58,849 bases of DNA from Nitrospirota bacterium (GTDB lineage: Bacteria; Nitrospirota; Leptospirillia; Leptospirillales; Leptospirillaceae): positions 1-58,849 of the forward strand of contig DAHVAL010000011.1 in NCBI GenBank assembly GCA_027314645.1, read 5' to 3'. Below the pieces are notes generated by a model, which was not told where the DNA came from, ran no database searches, and saw only the letters and a program-made list of their open reading frames with translations. Position numbers and translations under genes: made by a program. Shown here in pieces: positions 51,540-58,849 of the stretch (its first letter is position 1; the number at the start of each line of letters is the position of its first letter).

Positions 51540-52630
51540 GGGTTAGTTCTCCCTGCAAGAATCGTTTCTCCGGTGCGTTGATAGAGAACGGAGAGGATCC
51601 TGGCCACCGCCTCGTAGAAGGACACGGGGATTTCCCTGTCCAAGGCGCAATCCCGATAGAGCCCTCTTGCCAGGGGCGGATCTTCGACGACGGGAACTCC
51701 CATCTCCCGAGCCACTTCCCGGATACGGAACGCCACTTCGTCCGCTCCTTTCGCCACCACGACCGGGGCGGTCATGGTTTCGGGCACGTATTTGAGGACC
51801 ACGGCAACATGGGTGGGGTTGGTGATGACCACGGTCGCCCCCTTGATCTTTGACATCATGCGGCGTCTGGCCATCGCTCTCTGAATCGACCGGATTCTCG
51901 CACGGACCTGCGGGTCGCCTTCCGTCTCCTTCGTCTCTTCCTTGACCTCGGTGCGTGTCATCCGGAGGCTCCGCATCAGGACGAATCTTTGAAAAAGGTA
52001 ATCCCCGACCCCCAGCGCGAAATACAGCGGAAGAAAGGCGGCCAAGACGAGAAAGGTCATTGTGTACATGGCCGCGATCATGCGATGGGGGCCTGTCTCT
52101 ACCAGGGCCGGAAGAGTCAGCCAATGATTTTCGTACACGTAGAACACGATGACCAGGGAAAGGACGACCTTGAAAAGATATCGAACAAGCTCCTCAACGG
52201 AACGGATGGAAAAGAGTCTTTTGACCCCCTGCGACGGGGAGATGCGACTCCAGCGGATGGAAGCCGCCTTCGGGCTCCACACGGGTCCCCCCTGAACCAG
52301 GAACGACGTCACGCCGAACAGGAGAAATCCAAGCATCACAGGAACGGCGGACACCAATTCGTGCAACACGACGCGCTGAACAAAGGGGGAGACCGAGTCA
52401 ACCGTCAGTGGGGCCGGGCCCGCATGGCTCAGATAAAACCCCATATCGGCCTTCAGATTCAGGACAAGATTCGCCCCATAGGTCACCATCAGGAGAAGGG
52501 CGGCCAGTAAAAAGAAAAACGTTCCGACTTCCCGGCTCCGGGTGATCTGCCCTTCTTCCCGGGCTTTTTCGAGGCGCCGTGTGGTCGGCTCTTCCTGGCG
52601 AAGCTGCCCGTCGTTCGGATTATCCGCCAT
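51536..52630 (-). CDS. flhB: Flagellar export switch protein FlhB
   Basis: 364 residues. Four membrane helices (~35-215) and a cytoplasmic domain with the autocleavage site TNPTHVAVVLKY. The N-terminus (EEPTTRRLEKAREEGQITRS) is typical. Cleavage at NPTH and contact with FliK switch export from hook to filament proteins. The first 11 bases overlap fliR. A second, C-domain-only copy is encoded at 37744-38058. Confidence 0.95.
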   Translation of the reverse strand: MADNPNDGQLRQEEPTTRRLEKAREEGQITRSREVGTFFFLLAALLLMVTYGANLVLNLKADMGFYLSHAGPAPLTVDSVSPFVQRVVLHELVSAVPVMLGFLLFGVTSFLVQGGPVWSPKAASIRWSRISPSQGVKRLFSIRSVEELVRYLFKVVLSLVIVFYVYENHWLTLPALVETGPHRMIAAMYTMTFLVLAAFLPLYFALGVGDYLFQRFVLMRSLRMTRTEVKEETKETEGDPQVRARIRSIQRAMARRRMMSKIKGATVVITNPTHVAVVLKYVPETMTAPVVVAKGADEVAFRIREVAREMGVPVVEDPPLARGLYRDCALDREIPVSFYEAVARILSVLYQRTGETILAGRTNP

Positions 52631-53429
52631 GGCCGGCCATCACTTTGAGCAGATCGTCGAGGGTTTCGCCGAGCCCCCCCATCGAGCGGGCCAGGACGGC
52701 GGTGAAGAACGGGAGACCCAGAAGGGTCAGGATGAGTCCTCCCAACACCATCACGGGAAGCCCCAGGGAGATGAGATTCATCTGGGGCATCATCTTCGAA
52801 AGAAAGCCCAAAACGAGATTGAGGATGATCCCCCCCACGATGAAAGGGGCCGCAAGAACCAATCCCAGGGTCATCATTGAACTGAAGAGATGGGTGAATC
52901 CGGAAAAGTAATTCCCCGAAAAACTTCCTCCACCCACGAGAATCACTTCATAAGAGCGGGCGAGCGTCCACAAAAGGGCATATTGGGCATTGGTGGCGAG
53001 AAAGACGAGAAAAGCCACCTGGGCCTGGAAATTCCCCAGAAGAGGAAATTCGGCCACACCCAAGGGATTGATGGCATCCACGATCCCGAATCCTGCCTGA
53101 ACACCCGCCAATTGTCCTGCCAGAGCCACCGAGGCAAAAATCAGATACGCGCAGAACCCGATCGACACCCCGATCAGAAATTCCGAGAAAATGTCGAGAA
53201 GAAGATTTTCATAAGCGGTGTCGTGAAACGAGAGGTTGGCACGGATCAGAGGAAAAAGCAGGGCCGAGAGGGCCACGGCTGCGAGGGCCTTGATCCGGGT
53301 GGGGACAGCCCGTGCGTTGAACGCCGGCATGGCGATCAGAACGCCGCTCGTTCGCGAGAGGATCAGAACGAAAAGCTCGGGATCCCAGCGGGAGATGGAA
53401 AAGAGGTTCAGGAATGGACTTGGGCTCAC
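52620..53429 (-). CDS. fliR: Flagellar export protein FliR
   Basis: 269 residues from the GTG at 53429, which overlaps the fliQ stop as GTGA; the open frame extends further upstream but that part is the fliQ region read in another phase. Hydrophobic with about six membrane helices: LFVLILSRTSGVLIAMPAFN, the RIKALAAVALSALLFPL segment, and GGIILNLVLGFLSKMMPQMN. FliR, FliQ and FliP form the helical export gate. It is followed by flhB. Confidence 0.93.
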   Translation of the reverse strand: MSPSPFLNLFSISRWDPELFVLILSRTSGVLIAMPAFNARAVPTRIKALAAVALSALLFPLIRANLSFHDTAYENLLLDIFSEFLIGVSIGFCAYLIFASVALAGQLAGVQAGFGIVDAINPLGVAEFPLLGNFQAQVAFLVFLATNAQYALLWTLARSYEVILVGGGSFSGNYFSGFTHLFSSMMTLGLVLAAPFIVGGIILNLVLGFLSKMMPQMNLISLGLPVMVLGGLILTLLGLPFFTAVLARSMGGLGETLDDLLKVMAGHGG

Positions 53430-53695
53430 CGGGTCACTCCGGGAAGCTGTGCGAAAAGCCCATGGGTGTAGTCCACCATCATCCGGACCATCCACGGCAT
53501 CAGCGCAAGAAGGATCCCGCCGACGGCCGCGACTTTGGGCAAAAAGGAAAGGGTCATTTCGTTGATCTGGGTCACCGCCTGGAGAAGGCTGACGACAACG
53601 CCGACCAAAAGGCTGGCTAAAAGCACTGGGAGCGTCAGGACCAGGGCCATCCGCATGGCTTCGTGCGTCAGATCGACCGCTGTCTGGAGGTTCAT
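53426..53695 (-). CDS. fliQ: Flagellar export protein FliQ
   Basis: 89 residues, two membrane helices (ALVLTLPVLLASLLVGVVVSLL and LPKVAAVGGILLALMPWMV), and the motif LLQAVTQINEMTLSFLPK characteristic of FliQ. Lies 12 bases after fliP and is coupled to fliR by a GTGA overlap. Confidence 0.94.
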   Translation of the reverse strand: MNLQTAVDLTHEAMRMALVLTLPVLLASLLVGVVVSLLQAVTQINEMTLSFLPKVAAVGGILLALMPWMVRMMVDYTHGLFAQLPGVTR

Positions 53696-53707
53696 GGCGA
53701 GACTCCT

Positions 53708-54490
53708 TTAGTGAAAGCTTTGGACCAGTGAACCCACGATCAGATTCCATCCATCCACAAGCACAAAGAGAAGAATCTTGAAGGGCAGGGAGACCACCGT
53801 CGGGGGAAGCATCATCATTCCCATGGACATCAGGACCGAAGACACCACCACATCAATGACCAGAAAGGGCAGATAAATCATGAACCCCATCTCGAAGGCC
53901 GTGGAAAGCTCGCTGACAACAAAGGCCGGAATCAGCACGTACGTAGGAATATCCGCTTGCGCCCGGGGTGTTTCCGGCAAATGGGCAATCCGCTCGAACA
54001 ACGTTAAATCCTTGGTCCGAACCTGGCGAAACATAAAGGACCGGATGGGGGCAAGCCCTCGCGACAGCGCCTCGTCCGATCCGATTTTCTTGTCAAGATA
54101 CGGGGTGACGGCCTCCTTGTTCATGGTCTGCCATACCGGAGCCATGATGAAAAAGGTCAGGAAGAGGGACAGTCCAATCAGAACCTGGTTGGGCGGGACC
54201 TGGGCCGTTCCGAGCGCCTGCCGGAGGAAAGAGAGGACAACGACGATCCGGGTAAACGAGGTCATCATCACCAGAATCGCCGGAGCCAGAGAGAGGACGG
54301 TCAGAAGCAGGAAGAGTTCGACCGTCATCGCCACCTGGGAGGGTTCCGGATTCCCATTCCCGAAGGAAAGGTGAATGTCGGGAAGAGGGGCGACCGGAGC
54401 CACGGTCAAGTCCTTCGACCAAACCGGGGACGGGACGATTAAAAGCACGACCAGAAAAGGAAGGACGAAGGCACGGCCCCATCGCATCAT
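53708..54490 (-). CDS. fliP: Flagellar export protein FliP
   Basis: 260 residues. A cleavable signal peptide ([19 protein letters not shown]) then the conserved FliP core: [50 protein letters not shown], and [31 protein letters not shown], each cited in part. It forms the pentameric base of the export gate. The ATG overlaps the fliO stop by four bases. Confidence 0.95.
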   Translation of the reverse strand: MMRWGRAFVLPFLVVLLIVPSPVWSKDLTVAPVAPLPDIHLSFGNGNPEPSQVAMTVELFLLLTVLSLAPAILVMMTSFTRIVVVLSFLRQALGTAQVPPNQVLIGLSLFLTFFIMAPVWQTMNKEAVTPYLDKKIGSDEALSRGLAPIRSFMFRQVRTKDLTLFERIAHLPETPRAQADIPTYVLIPAFVVSELSTAFEMGFMIYLPFLVIDVVVSSVLMSMGMMMLPPTVVSLPFKILLFVLVDGWNLIVGSLVQSFH

Positions 54491-54987
54491 ACAGTCCAGC
54501 GGCTTGAATTGTCGCCGGACATTTTTTCGCGGGAGACCGCTCCGATCCTGTTTAGGGCTTCCCGCACTGCGGCGTCGAAGGTTGTCGGCTCCGAGGAACT
54601 CCCTCCCTTGGCCGCATGGGACGAAATGGACACTGCCTCCGTGGGCCGGCCGTGAGAGGCCTGGGCAGGAGCCACCGAGGAAACGGCCCTGGAACCAGAC
54701 TCGTCAATGCGACCCAGAAGAGAGATGCCTGAGGGGGCAATCCCGACGAGAAAGGAATTGTGTCCGACGCTCACCACCGCGATCTGGGCGCGAGGTCCCA
54801 GGGAACGGGTCGAACGAATTTCGATCTCGTTCTCCGATTTCCGGAGGGCGAGGATCTTCTGGCGCTGAAGAAGCCGCACCACCCAGACCCCCAAAAGAAA
54901 GAGGGCCAAAACAAACAACAGCGAGCCGGCAAGCTTGACGCCGATCATCAAAAGGCTTGTATCGTGGCCTGAGGACGGGATAAGCAT
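54487..54987 (-). CDS. fliO: Flagellar biosynthesis protein FliO
   Basis: 166 residues. One membrane helix near the N-terminus ([19 protein letters not shown]) followed by a small cytosolic domain with the FliO pattern [35 protein letters not shown]. FliO assists assembly of the FliP ring. The C-terminal part is polar and variable. Confidence 0.88.
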   Translation of the reverse strand: MLIPSSGHDTSLLMIGVKLAGSLLFVLALFLLGVWVVRLLQRQKILALRKSENEIEIRSTRSLGPRAQIAVVSVGHNSFLVGIAPSGISLLGRIDESGSRAVSSVAPAQASHGRPTEAVSISSHAAKGGSSSEPTTFDAAVREALNRIGAVSREKMSGDNSSRWTV

Positions 54988-55020
54988 CGGGAGACCTCCC
55001 TAGGAATGGATAAGTTGGGG

Positions 55021-55398
55021 TCACAATTTCTTGACACGATCGATGGGACTGACGATATCGGTCAGACGGATTCCGTACTTATCGTTGACGAGCACTACAT
55101 CGCCCCGGGCCACCAATTGGTCATTGATCAGGACCTCCATCGGCTCTCCGGCCAGCTTGTCAAGTTCCACCACAGACCCCTGCCCCAGCTGGAGAAGATC
55201 CTTGATCAGCATGCGCGACTCCCCCACTCTCACGGAGATGGTGAGCGGGACATCGAGGAGGTAGTCGAGACTCAACGGCGGTTCATGCGTCTTCGGAGGA
55301 GCGACAGGCTCTTCCCGGTCCTTTTCGATTTCATTCTTCGCAAGATCCTCTTCCCACGCCCTGGCCAGGGCGTCTTCGTCCAACGGTTCGTCTGCCAT
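55021..55398 (-). CDS. fliN: Flagellar motor switch protein FliN
   Basis: 125 residues. An acidic N-terminal part is followed by the SpoA-type domain: LLDVPLTISVRVGESRMLIK, DLLQLGQGSVVELDKLAGEP, and GDVVLVNDKYGIRLTDIVSP. FliN forms the base of the C-ring with FliM, whose gene is at 6470-7510. Lies between fliL and fliO. Confidence 0.95.
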   Translation of the reverse strand: MADEPLDEDALARAWEEDLAKNEIEKDREEPVAPPKTHEPPLSLDYLLDVPLTISVRVGESRMLIKDLLQLGQGSVVELDKLAGEPMEVLINDQLVARGDVVLVNDKYGIRLTDIVSPIDRVKKL

Positions 55399-55457
55399 TG
55401 TCCCTCCGGTGCTTTTGTCCGCGTATAGGAGCGTCCGTCCAGCTCTTGCCGGCGTTT

Positions 55458-55967
55458 CTATTGAATCACGAATTCCGTGATGTACACTTCCGTCACCTTG
55501 CCCGAGTCAAGCCTGGCGTTGATTCTGTGGCGAATCGCGTCTTTTAAGGCCAGCTTGCCCCCTGTCGACTGCAGATCGGGTAAGGACTGGGCTCCAAGGA
55601 GGATCAGAATCGCGCTCTTGATTTCCGGAAGACGGTAATCGACCTCCTTCGTCGTTTCCTTCCGGTCGAGTTTTAGCGCGAGCTGAATCTTCAGATACTG
55701 GGGAGTGCCGCCGGGGGGGACGGTAAGGTTGACGATAAAGGGCTTGAGGTCGACGATCGGATGATTCTTGATCATCTTCTCCATCTCCTTCGGGGTCAAG
55801 CGATGGTGGGCAGCCTCGTTGTCTCTATTGTTCTTATGATGAAAATAGTACAGGGCGCCTCCTCCGCCTAGCAGGAGCAAAAAGGCAGCCACCGCAATGA
55901 TCAGCCTTTTCTTCGACCCTCTATTCCCTTCCTCCTGGATTTCTTCGTCTTCTTCCTCTTCCGCCAT
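55458..55967 (-). CDS. fliL: Flagellar basal-body-associated protein FliL
   Basis: 169 residues from the ATG at 55967, which is preceded by AGGGAGAGGGAA; the in-frame ATG at 55991 has no ribosome site. Acidic cytoplasmic start, one membrane helix (RLIIAVAAFLLLLGGGGALYYF), and a periplasmic FliL domain (LKPFIVNLTVPPGGTPQYLKIQLAL, ending GKVTEVYITEFVIQ). FliL surrounds the stator and supports torque under load. First gene after a sigma-54 promoter, leading the fliL-N-O-P-Q-R-flhB-A-F-G run. Confidence 0.92.
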   Translation of the reverse strand: MAEEEEDEEIQEEGNRGSKKRLIIAVAAFLLLLGGGGALYYFHHKNNRDNEAAHHRLTPKEMEKMIKNHPIVDLKPFIVNLTVPPGGTPQYLKIQLALKLDRKETTKEVDYRLPEIKSAILILLGAQSLPDLQSTGGKLALKDAIRHRINARLDSGKVTEVYITEFVIQ

Positions 55968-56051
55968 TTCCCTCTCCCTGCTTATGGCCATTGATTCATT
56001 TAATCATCGGGAAGCCCGACATGGAAACATTTCTTCATATTGAACATATAA

Positions 56052-56067
56052 AGCAAAACATGTACCA
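56052..56067 (-). promoter_or_regulatory. Sigma-54 (RpoN) promoter for the fliL operon
   Basis: Minus strand TGGTAC-ATGTT-TTGCT (56067-56052): GG and GC ten bases apart, one departure (T for C) from TGGCAC-N5-TTGCW. It lies directly after the flgE terminator and ~85 bases before the fliL start. Confidence 0.75.
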
Positions 56068-56071
56068 AATC

Positions 56072-56106
56072 AAAAAAGGCCTTCCGAAGTTCCCCCCGGA
56101 AGGCCT
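56072..56106 (-). terminator. Strong intrinsic terminator downstream of flgE
   Basis: Minus strand AGGCCTTCCG, an 11-base loop rich in G, CGGAAGGCCT, then TTTTT: ten perfect base pairs and a U tract, 34 bases after the flgE stop. It separates the fliK-flgD-flgE transcript from the fliL operon. Confidence 0.88.
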
Positions 56107-56139
56107 GGCACATTTTCTTAAATTATTGTCGATGAATTG

Positions 56140-57516
56140 TTATCCAATTCTTGTCAACAAGGTGTTCAACAACGTGTTGTCGGTGGCAACGACGGAGGCG
56201 TTCGCTTGATACCCCCGTTCCGCCGAAATCATGTCAATCATTTGACGTCCAAGATCCACGTTCGACTGTTCAAGGGAATTGGCGAGCACCTGGCCCCGGC
56301 CTCCCTGGTTGGCCCTGCCCACATTGGCGATTCCTGAACCGATGCTTTCCCTGTAGAGATTTTCCCCGATGCTGATCAATCCATTGGGGTTATTGAAGGT
56401 CGAAAGGGAAATGGCTCCAAGGTTGTGCTCGGTCCCGTTCGAGAACGATCCGACAATTCGGCCGGCACGGTCGATCGCAATATTCGCCAGGTCCCCGGCC
56501 CTGTAGCCGTCCTGGGTCTCCTCGATGGTCGTGGAGGGTTCGGCATACTGGGTAAGATCCAGGACCTGCCGAGTAATCCCATCCTGCGAGTTTTCGCGAA
56601 TCTTCTGTCCCGGTTTGGGGATATACAACGAAAGGGTGACCGGGGTCGACGCCTTGTCGTTAAGGGCCACGGTGTAATTCACGCTCTGGACGCCCGAAGG
56701 ATCGACCTTGGTGGGCGATCCGCCATAATTCACGTTGGCCACGTTGCCGTTTCCGTCAAAGTTGATCATGGCCACCATGCCGTTTAAGGTGATATCCTTC
56801 CCGCCGGCGCTGGGTCGATAGGTCACGCTTCCTCCCCCCTTTGTCAGCTTGGCCCCGTCAAGCGTTGCCTCCACCGCCCACTGCCCGACAGCATTCGTGG
56901 GATGAAACTTGTAGGTCAAAAGGTGTTCGATTCCAAGGGAATCGAAGACATTGCTGGACTTGGAAAAGGTTTTGCCTGCCTTCAGGCTTTCCGTCATGTT
57001 GGCATCAAGGTTGATGCGGGAGTACACATTCTGCGTGGCCTTGGGCGGGATGGTGGTTTGCGGAACCGCCAGATCTCCCACTTTCGGAAGGATTTTTCCT
57101 GCAGCATCGGCCGAATATCCCTGGAGGACATGGCCGCCCTGATCGACGATCCGCCCACTTCGGTCGAGGGATAGGGCTCCGTTGCGTCCGTAAAGGACCG
57201 CCCCGTTCGCATCCCGAAATGAGAAGAACCCGTTTCCCTGGATCGCCAGATCGAGGGCGTTGCTGGTCGACTGGACCGACCCCTGGGTGAAAAGCGGTTC
57301 GATCGACTGGACGTAGACTCCCGATCCCGGTTGCGACGGACCGACCGCGTTCGATTTCCCTGCGAGCGTCTGTCCGTAGATATTGGCGAAGATCGTTCTC
57401 CCCGCCTTGAATCCCACGGTATTCATGTTACTGATGTTGTTGCCGATTACGGACATATCCGTTCCCATTGCGGAGAGACCGCTGTTTGCGACGTACATGG
57501 ACGAAAGAATTCCCAT
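56140..57516 (-). CDS. flgE: Flagellar hook protein FlgE
   Basis: 458 residues. N-terminal rod/hook helix (MYVANSGLSAMGTDMSVIGN, then NISNMNTVGFKAGRTIFANI), AIQGNGFFSFRD, the central hook domain, and the C-terminus VDLGRQMIDMISAERGYQAN, SVVATDNTLLNTLL. This is FlgE at a usual length. It polymerises on the rod under the FlgD cap until FliK stops it. Followed by a strong terminator. Confidence 0.95.
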   Translation of the reverse strand: MGILSSMYVANSGLSAMGTDMSVIGNNISNMNTVGFKAGRTIFANIYGQTLAGKSNAVGPSQPGSGVYVQSIEPLFTQGSVQSTSNALDLAIQGNGFFSFRDANGAVLYGRNGALSLDRSGRIVDQGGHVLQGYSADAAGKILPKVGDLAVPQTTIPPKATQNVYSRINLDANMTESLKAGKTFSKSSNVFDSLGIEHLLTYKFHPTNAVGQWAVEATLDGAKLTKGGGSVTYRPSAGGKDITLNGMVAMINFDGNGNVANVNYGGSPTKVDPSGVQSVNYTVALNDKASTPVTLSLYIPKPGQKIRENSQDGITRQVLDLTQYAEPSTTIEETQDGYRAGDLANIAIDRAGRIVGSFSNGTEHNLGAISLSTFNNPNGLISIGENLYRESIGSGIANVGRANQGGRGQVLANSLEQSNVDLGRQMIDMISAERGYQANASVVATDNTLLNTLLTRIG

Positions 57517-57587
57517 GGCTTTTCCTCCTCGACGATTAGGTGTGAACTACATGAACACTGCCGCGTCCGATCCCCAAGGACCGGTCA

Positions 57588-58412
57588 TCAAAGCATCTGG
57601 TGCATTGTCGGCGCGGGTCTTTCCACTGATTTCCCGTACCCTCCACTGACCGGCTTTGGCCCGGGAATGGAGGCCGGCCGGGGAAATACCGGAGCCGGAG
57701 GAGGCATGGATCTGTGATGTCTGTGAATTCCGACATGCGTGATGTCGGAGAGATCAATTTTTTCTCCGTCGACCTCCAGCCGGGGACGCGTCCCGGAAAA
57801 AACAACCCCCGTCACGATCCCGGTACGAAGCGGAGCGGCATTGACGGGACGATTCTTCGCATCCCGGGCCACCACCTCGAATTCATAGTGTCCCGCAGGA
57901 GCTTTGGTCCCATGATTCGTCAGTCCATCCCAGGCGACATGCTGATTGCCGGATGACAAGGGACCCACCTTTACTGTCCGGACCAACTGATGTTTGGCCC
58001 CATAGATGAAGACTGTTGACTGATTCGCTGGGCGGTCGAGATGGAAGACAAGATTGGCCCCCTGATGGGGATCCTTGACGAAGCGATTGCCTTTCATAAA
58101 CACCTCTCTGCCCAGGAAGCCGACCATTTGAAGCGAATCCGCCTCCTTGCCACGATTGGCCATTCCATCCATTTTTTTGTTCATGTGAACAAGCTGGTCC
58201 AATTGTGAGAATTGGGCAAGCTGGGAAGCGAACTTCCGGTTGTCCATCGGATGGAACGGGTCTTGATACTGAAGCTGGCGAATCATAATGTTCATATAAT
58301 CTCCCATCCCCAGCTTTTTCTTCTGAGGAGGCGGAAGCTTTGAGGGAGCGAGCCGTTTTTCCGACTCTTTCCGAATTGTCTTGATCTCGTTTTGTTCTGT
58401 TTTGACGATCAT
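57588..58412 (-). CDS. flgD: Flagellar hook cap protein FlgD
   Basis: 274 residues from the ATG at 58412 (AAAGGAGGGGTCC upstream); the open frame reaches further upstream but into fliK. The N-terminal export/cap motif MGDYMNIMIRQLQYQDPFHP and KFASQLAQFSQLDQLVHMN are diagnostic, followed by the FlgD tudor/Ig-like region (RTVKVGPLSSGNQHVAWDG, APAGHYEFEV). A Pro-rich tail ends the protein. It caps the growing hook. Lies between fliK and flgE. Confidence 0.94.
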   Translation of the reverse strand: MIVKTEQNEIKTIRKESEKRLAPSKLPPPQKKKLGMGDYMNIMIRQLQYQDPFHPMDNRKFASQLAQFSQLDQLVHMNKKMDGMANRGKEADSLQMVGFLGREVFMKGNRFVKDPHQGANLVFHLDRPANQSTVFIYGAKHQLVRTVKVGPLSSGNQHVAWDGLTNHGTKAPAGHYEFEVVARDAKNRPVNAAPLRTGIVTGVVFSGTRPRLEVDGEKIDLSDITHVGIHRHHRSMPPPAPVFPRPASIPGPKPVSGGYGKSVERPAPTMHQML

Positions 58413-58434
58413 GGACCCCTCCTTTCCAAAGGCA

Positions 58435-58849
58435 TCAGGCGATGCGATGGTACCCTGTCTTAAAAAATTCCTCCGGGCCGATCCCGGCCACATTCTGGAG
58501 CCCTTCCCTCTCGAGATGCTCTGAAGCCTGAGGATCCCGATACGTGGCCGACCCGGAATCCTGGCCGGTTGCCCCCGATCCCTGCCGGAAAAGGCTTCCA
58601 AGGTCCGGGTTTCCCCCTCCGCCGGTCATCGACAATCCCGTCCCTGATCCCCCCTGCCCGGAAAATCCGCCCGATCCATCGGTATCGGGACTCGCCGTTC
58701 CCATTCCAAACACTCCTTGAGGAGACACCGACTCCGGAGCGGGAGGGTTCTGAGAAACCACCTGGAAACGGTCAAGAACAAAGCCGCTCTGAGAGAGCGT
58801 CTCCTTGATCAGGTTTTCTTTTTCTCCCAGGAGATGCCGGATTCCGGGA
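58435..58849 (-). CDS. fliK: Flagellar hook-length control protein FliK, C-terminal part (cut by window edge)
   Basis: The minus-strand frame is open from the right edge to a stop at 58435. The first visible residues (LLGEKENLIKETLSQSGFVL, DRFQVVSQ) fit the end of the FliK C-terminal domain, which touches FlhB to switch export. A Gly/Ser-rich tail of ~100 residues follows. Position immediately before flgD is standard for fliK. The N-terminal ruler is outside the window. Confidence 0.75.
   Translation of the reverse strand, partial: PGIRHLLGEKENLIKETLSQSGFVLDRFQVVSQNPPAPESVSPQGVFGMGTASPDTDGSGGFSGQGGSGTGLSMTGGGGNPDLGSLFRQGSGATGQDSGSATYRDPQASEHLEREGLQNVAGIGPEEFFKTGYHRIA

Noticed and set aside
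1-58849. CRISPR arrays, tRNA or rRNA genes, prophage or integron structures
   Set aside because: None seen on reading through; coding density is high and no spaced direct repeats or tRNA-like folds were noticed. A dedicated RNA search was not possible.

Overview
The window is dense bacterial chromosomal DNA of high GC content with almost no non-coding space. About 80% of it is one flagellar and chemotaxis superregion. The gene set (FlhF/FlhG, FlgM/FliA, CsrA and FliW, sigma-54-like and sigma-28-like promoters, FlgH and FlgI as outer-membrane rings) indicates a motile Gram-negative-type bacterium. The protein style and the ABC, pyrophosphatase and glycosyltransferase neighbours make me think of a Leptospirillum-like member of the Nitrospirota. 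That is an impression from memory and no search was run.

Layout. (1) 1-568: internally deleted IS256/Mutator transposase remnant at the left edge, minus strand. (2) 692-6171, plus strand: two large signalling proteins, a CheB-CheR-PAS fusion and a PAS-PAS-GGDEF-EAL protein. (3) 6470-9404, minus strand: fliM, separated from the rest of the motor genes, and a dienelactone hydrolase/zinc alcohol dehydrogenase pair. (4) 9638-13337, plus strand: pyrophosphatase, then a MacB-type ABC ATPase, permease and membrane-fusion protein. (5) 13361-24059, minus strand: four proteins that are unknown or weakly recognised (one PilZ-like), then five glycosyltransferase genes in a tightly overlapping operon (two GT9, two CgeB-like, one GT-methyltransferase-TPR fusion). 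(6) 24275-37215, minus strand: flgF-G-A-H-I-J, flagellin 2, flgM-N-K-L, a csrA::fliW fusion, flagellin 1, fliD, fliS and a fliT-position gene. (7) 37744-58849, minus strand: fliK (cut by the right edge), flgD, flgE, fliL-N-O-P-Q-R, flhB-A-F-G, fliA, cheY-cheA-mcp-cheW, motA-motB, two small genes, a FliK-like gene and an flhB-like (flhX) gene.

Regulation readable from sequence: sigma-54-type -24/-12 elements precede flgF and fliL, with a weaker one before the glycosyltransferase operon. Sigma-28 promoters precede flgM and flagellin 1. A sigma-70-type promoter precedes fliA. This fits an early/middle/late flagellar hierarchy ending in FlgM-FliA control.

Most interesting locus: 27587-28422. CsrA and FliW, normally two proteins that together with flagellin form a translational partner switch, are encoded here as one polypeptide. 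An internal Shine-Dalgarno/ATG could also make free FliW, and the CsrA part may begin at an AUU codon. The next gene is flagellin 1. Its consensus sigma-28 promoter begins on the fusion gene's stop codon, and its leader carries eight GGA triplets. This looks like a condensed flagellin homeostasis circuit. Other points of note are a chemoreceptor with a CxxCH haem motif in its sensor domain and a glycosyltransferase operon that may modify flagellin.
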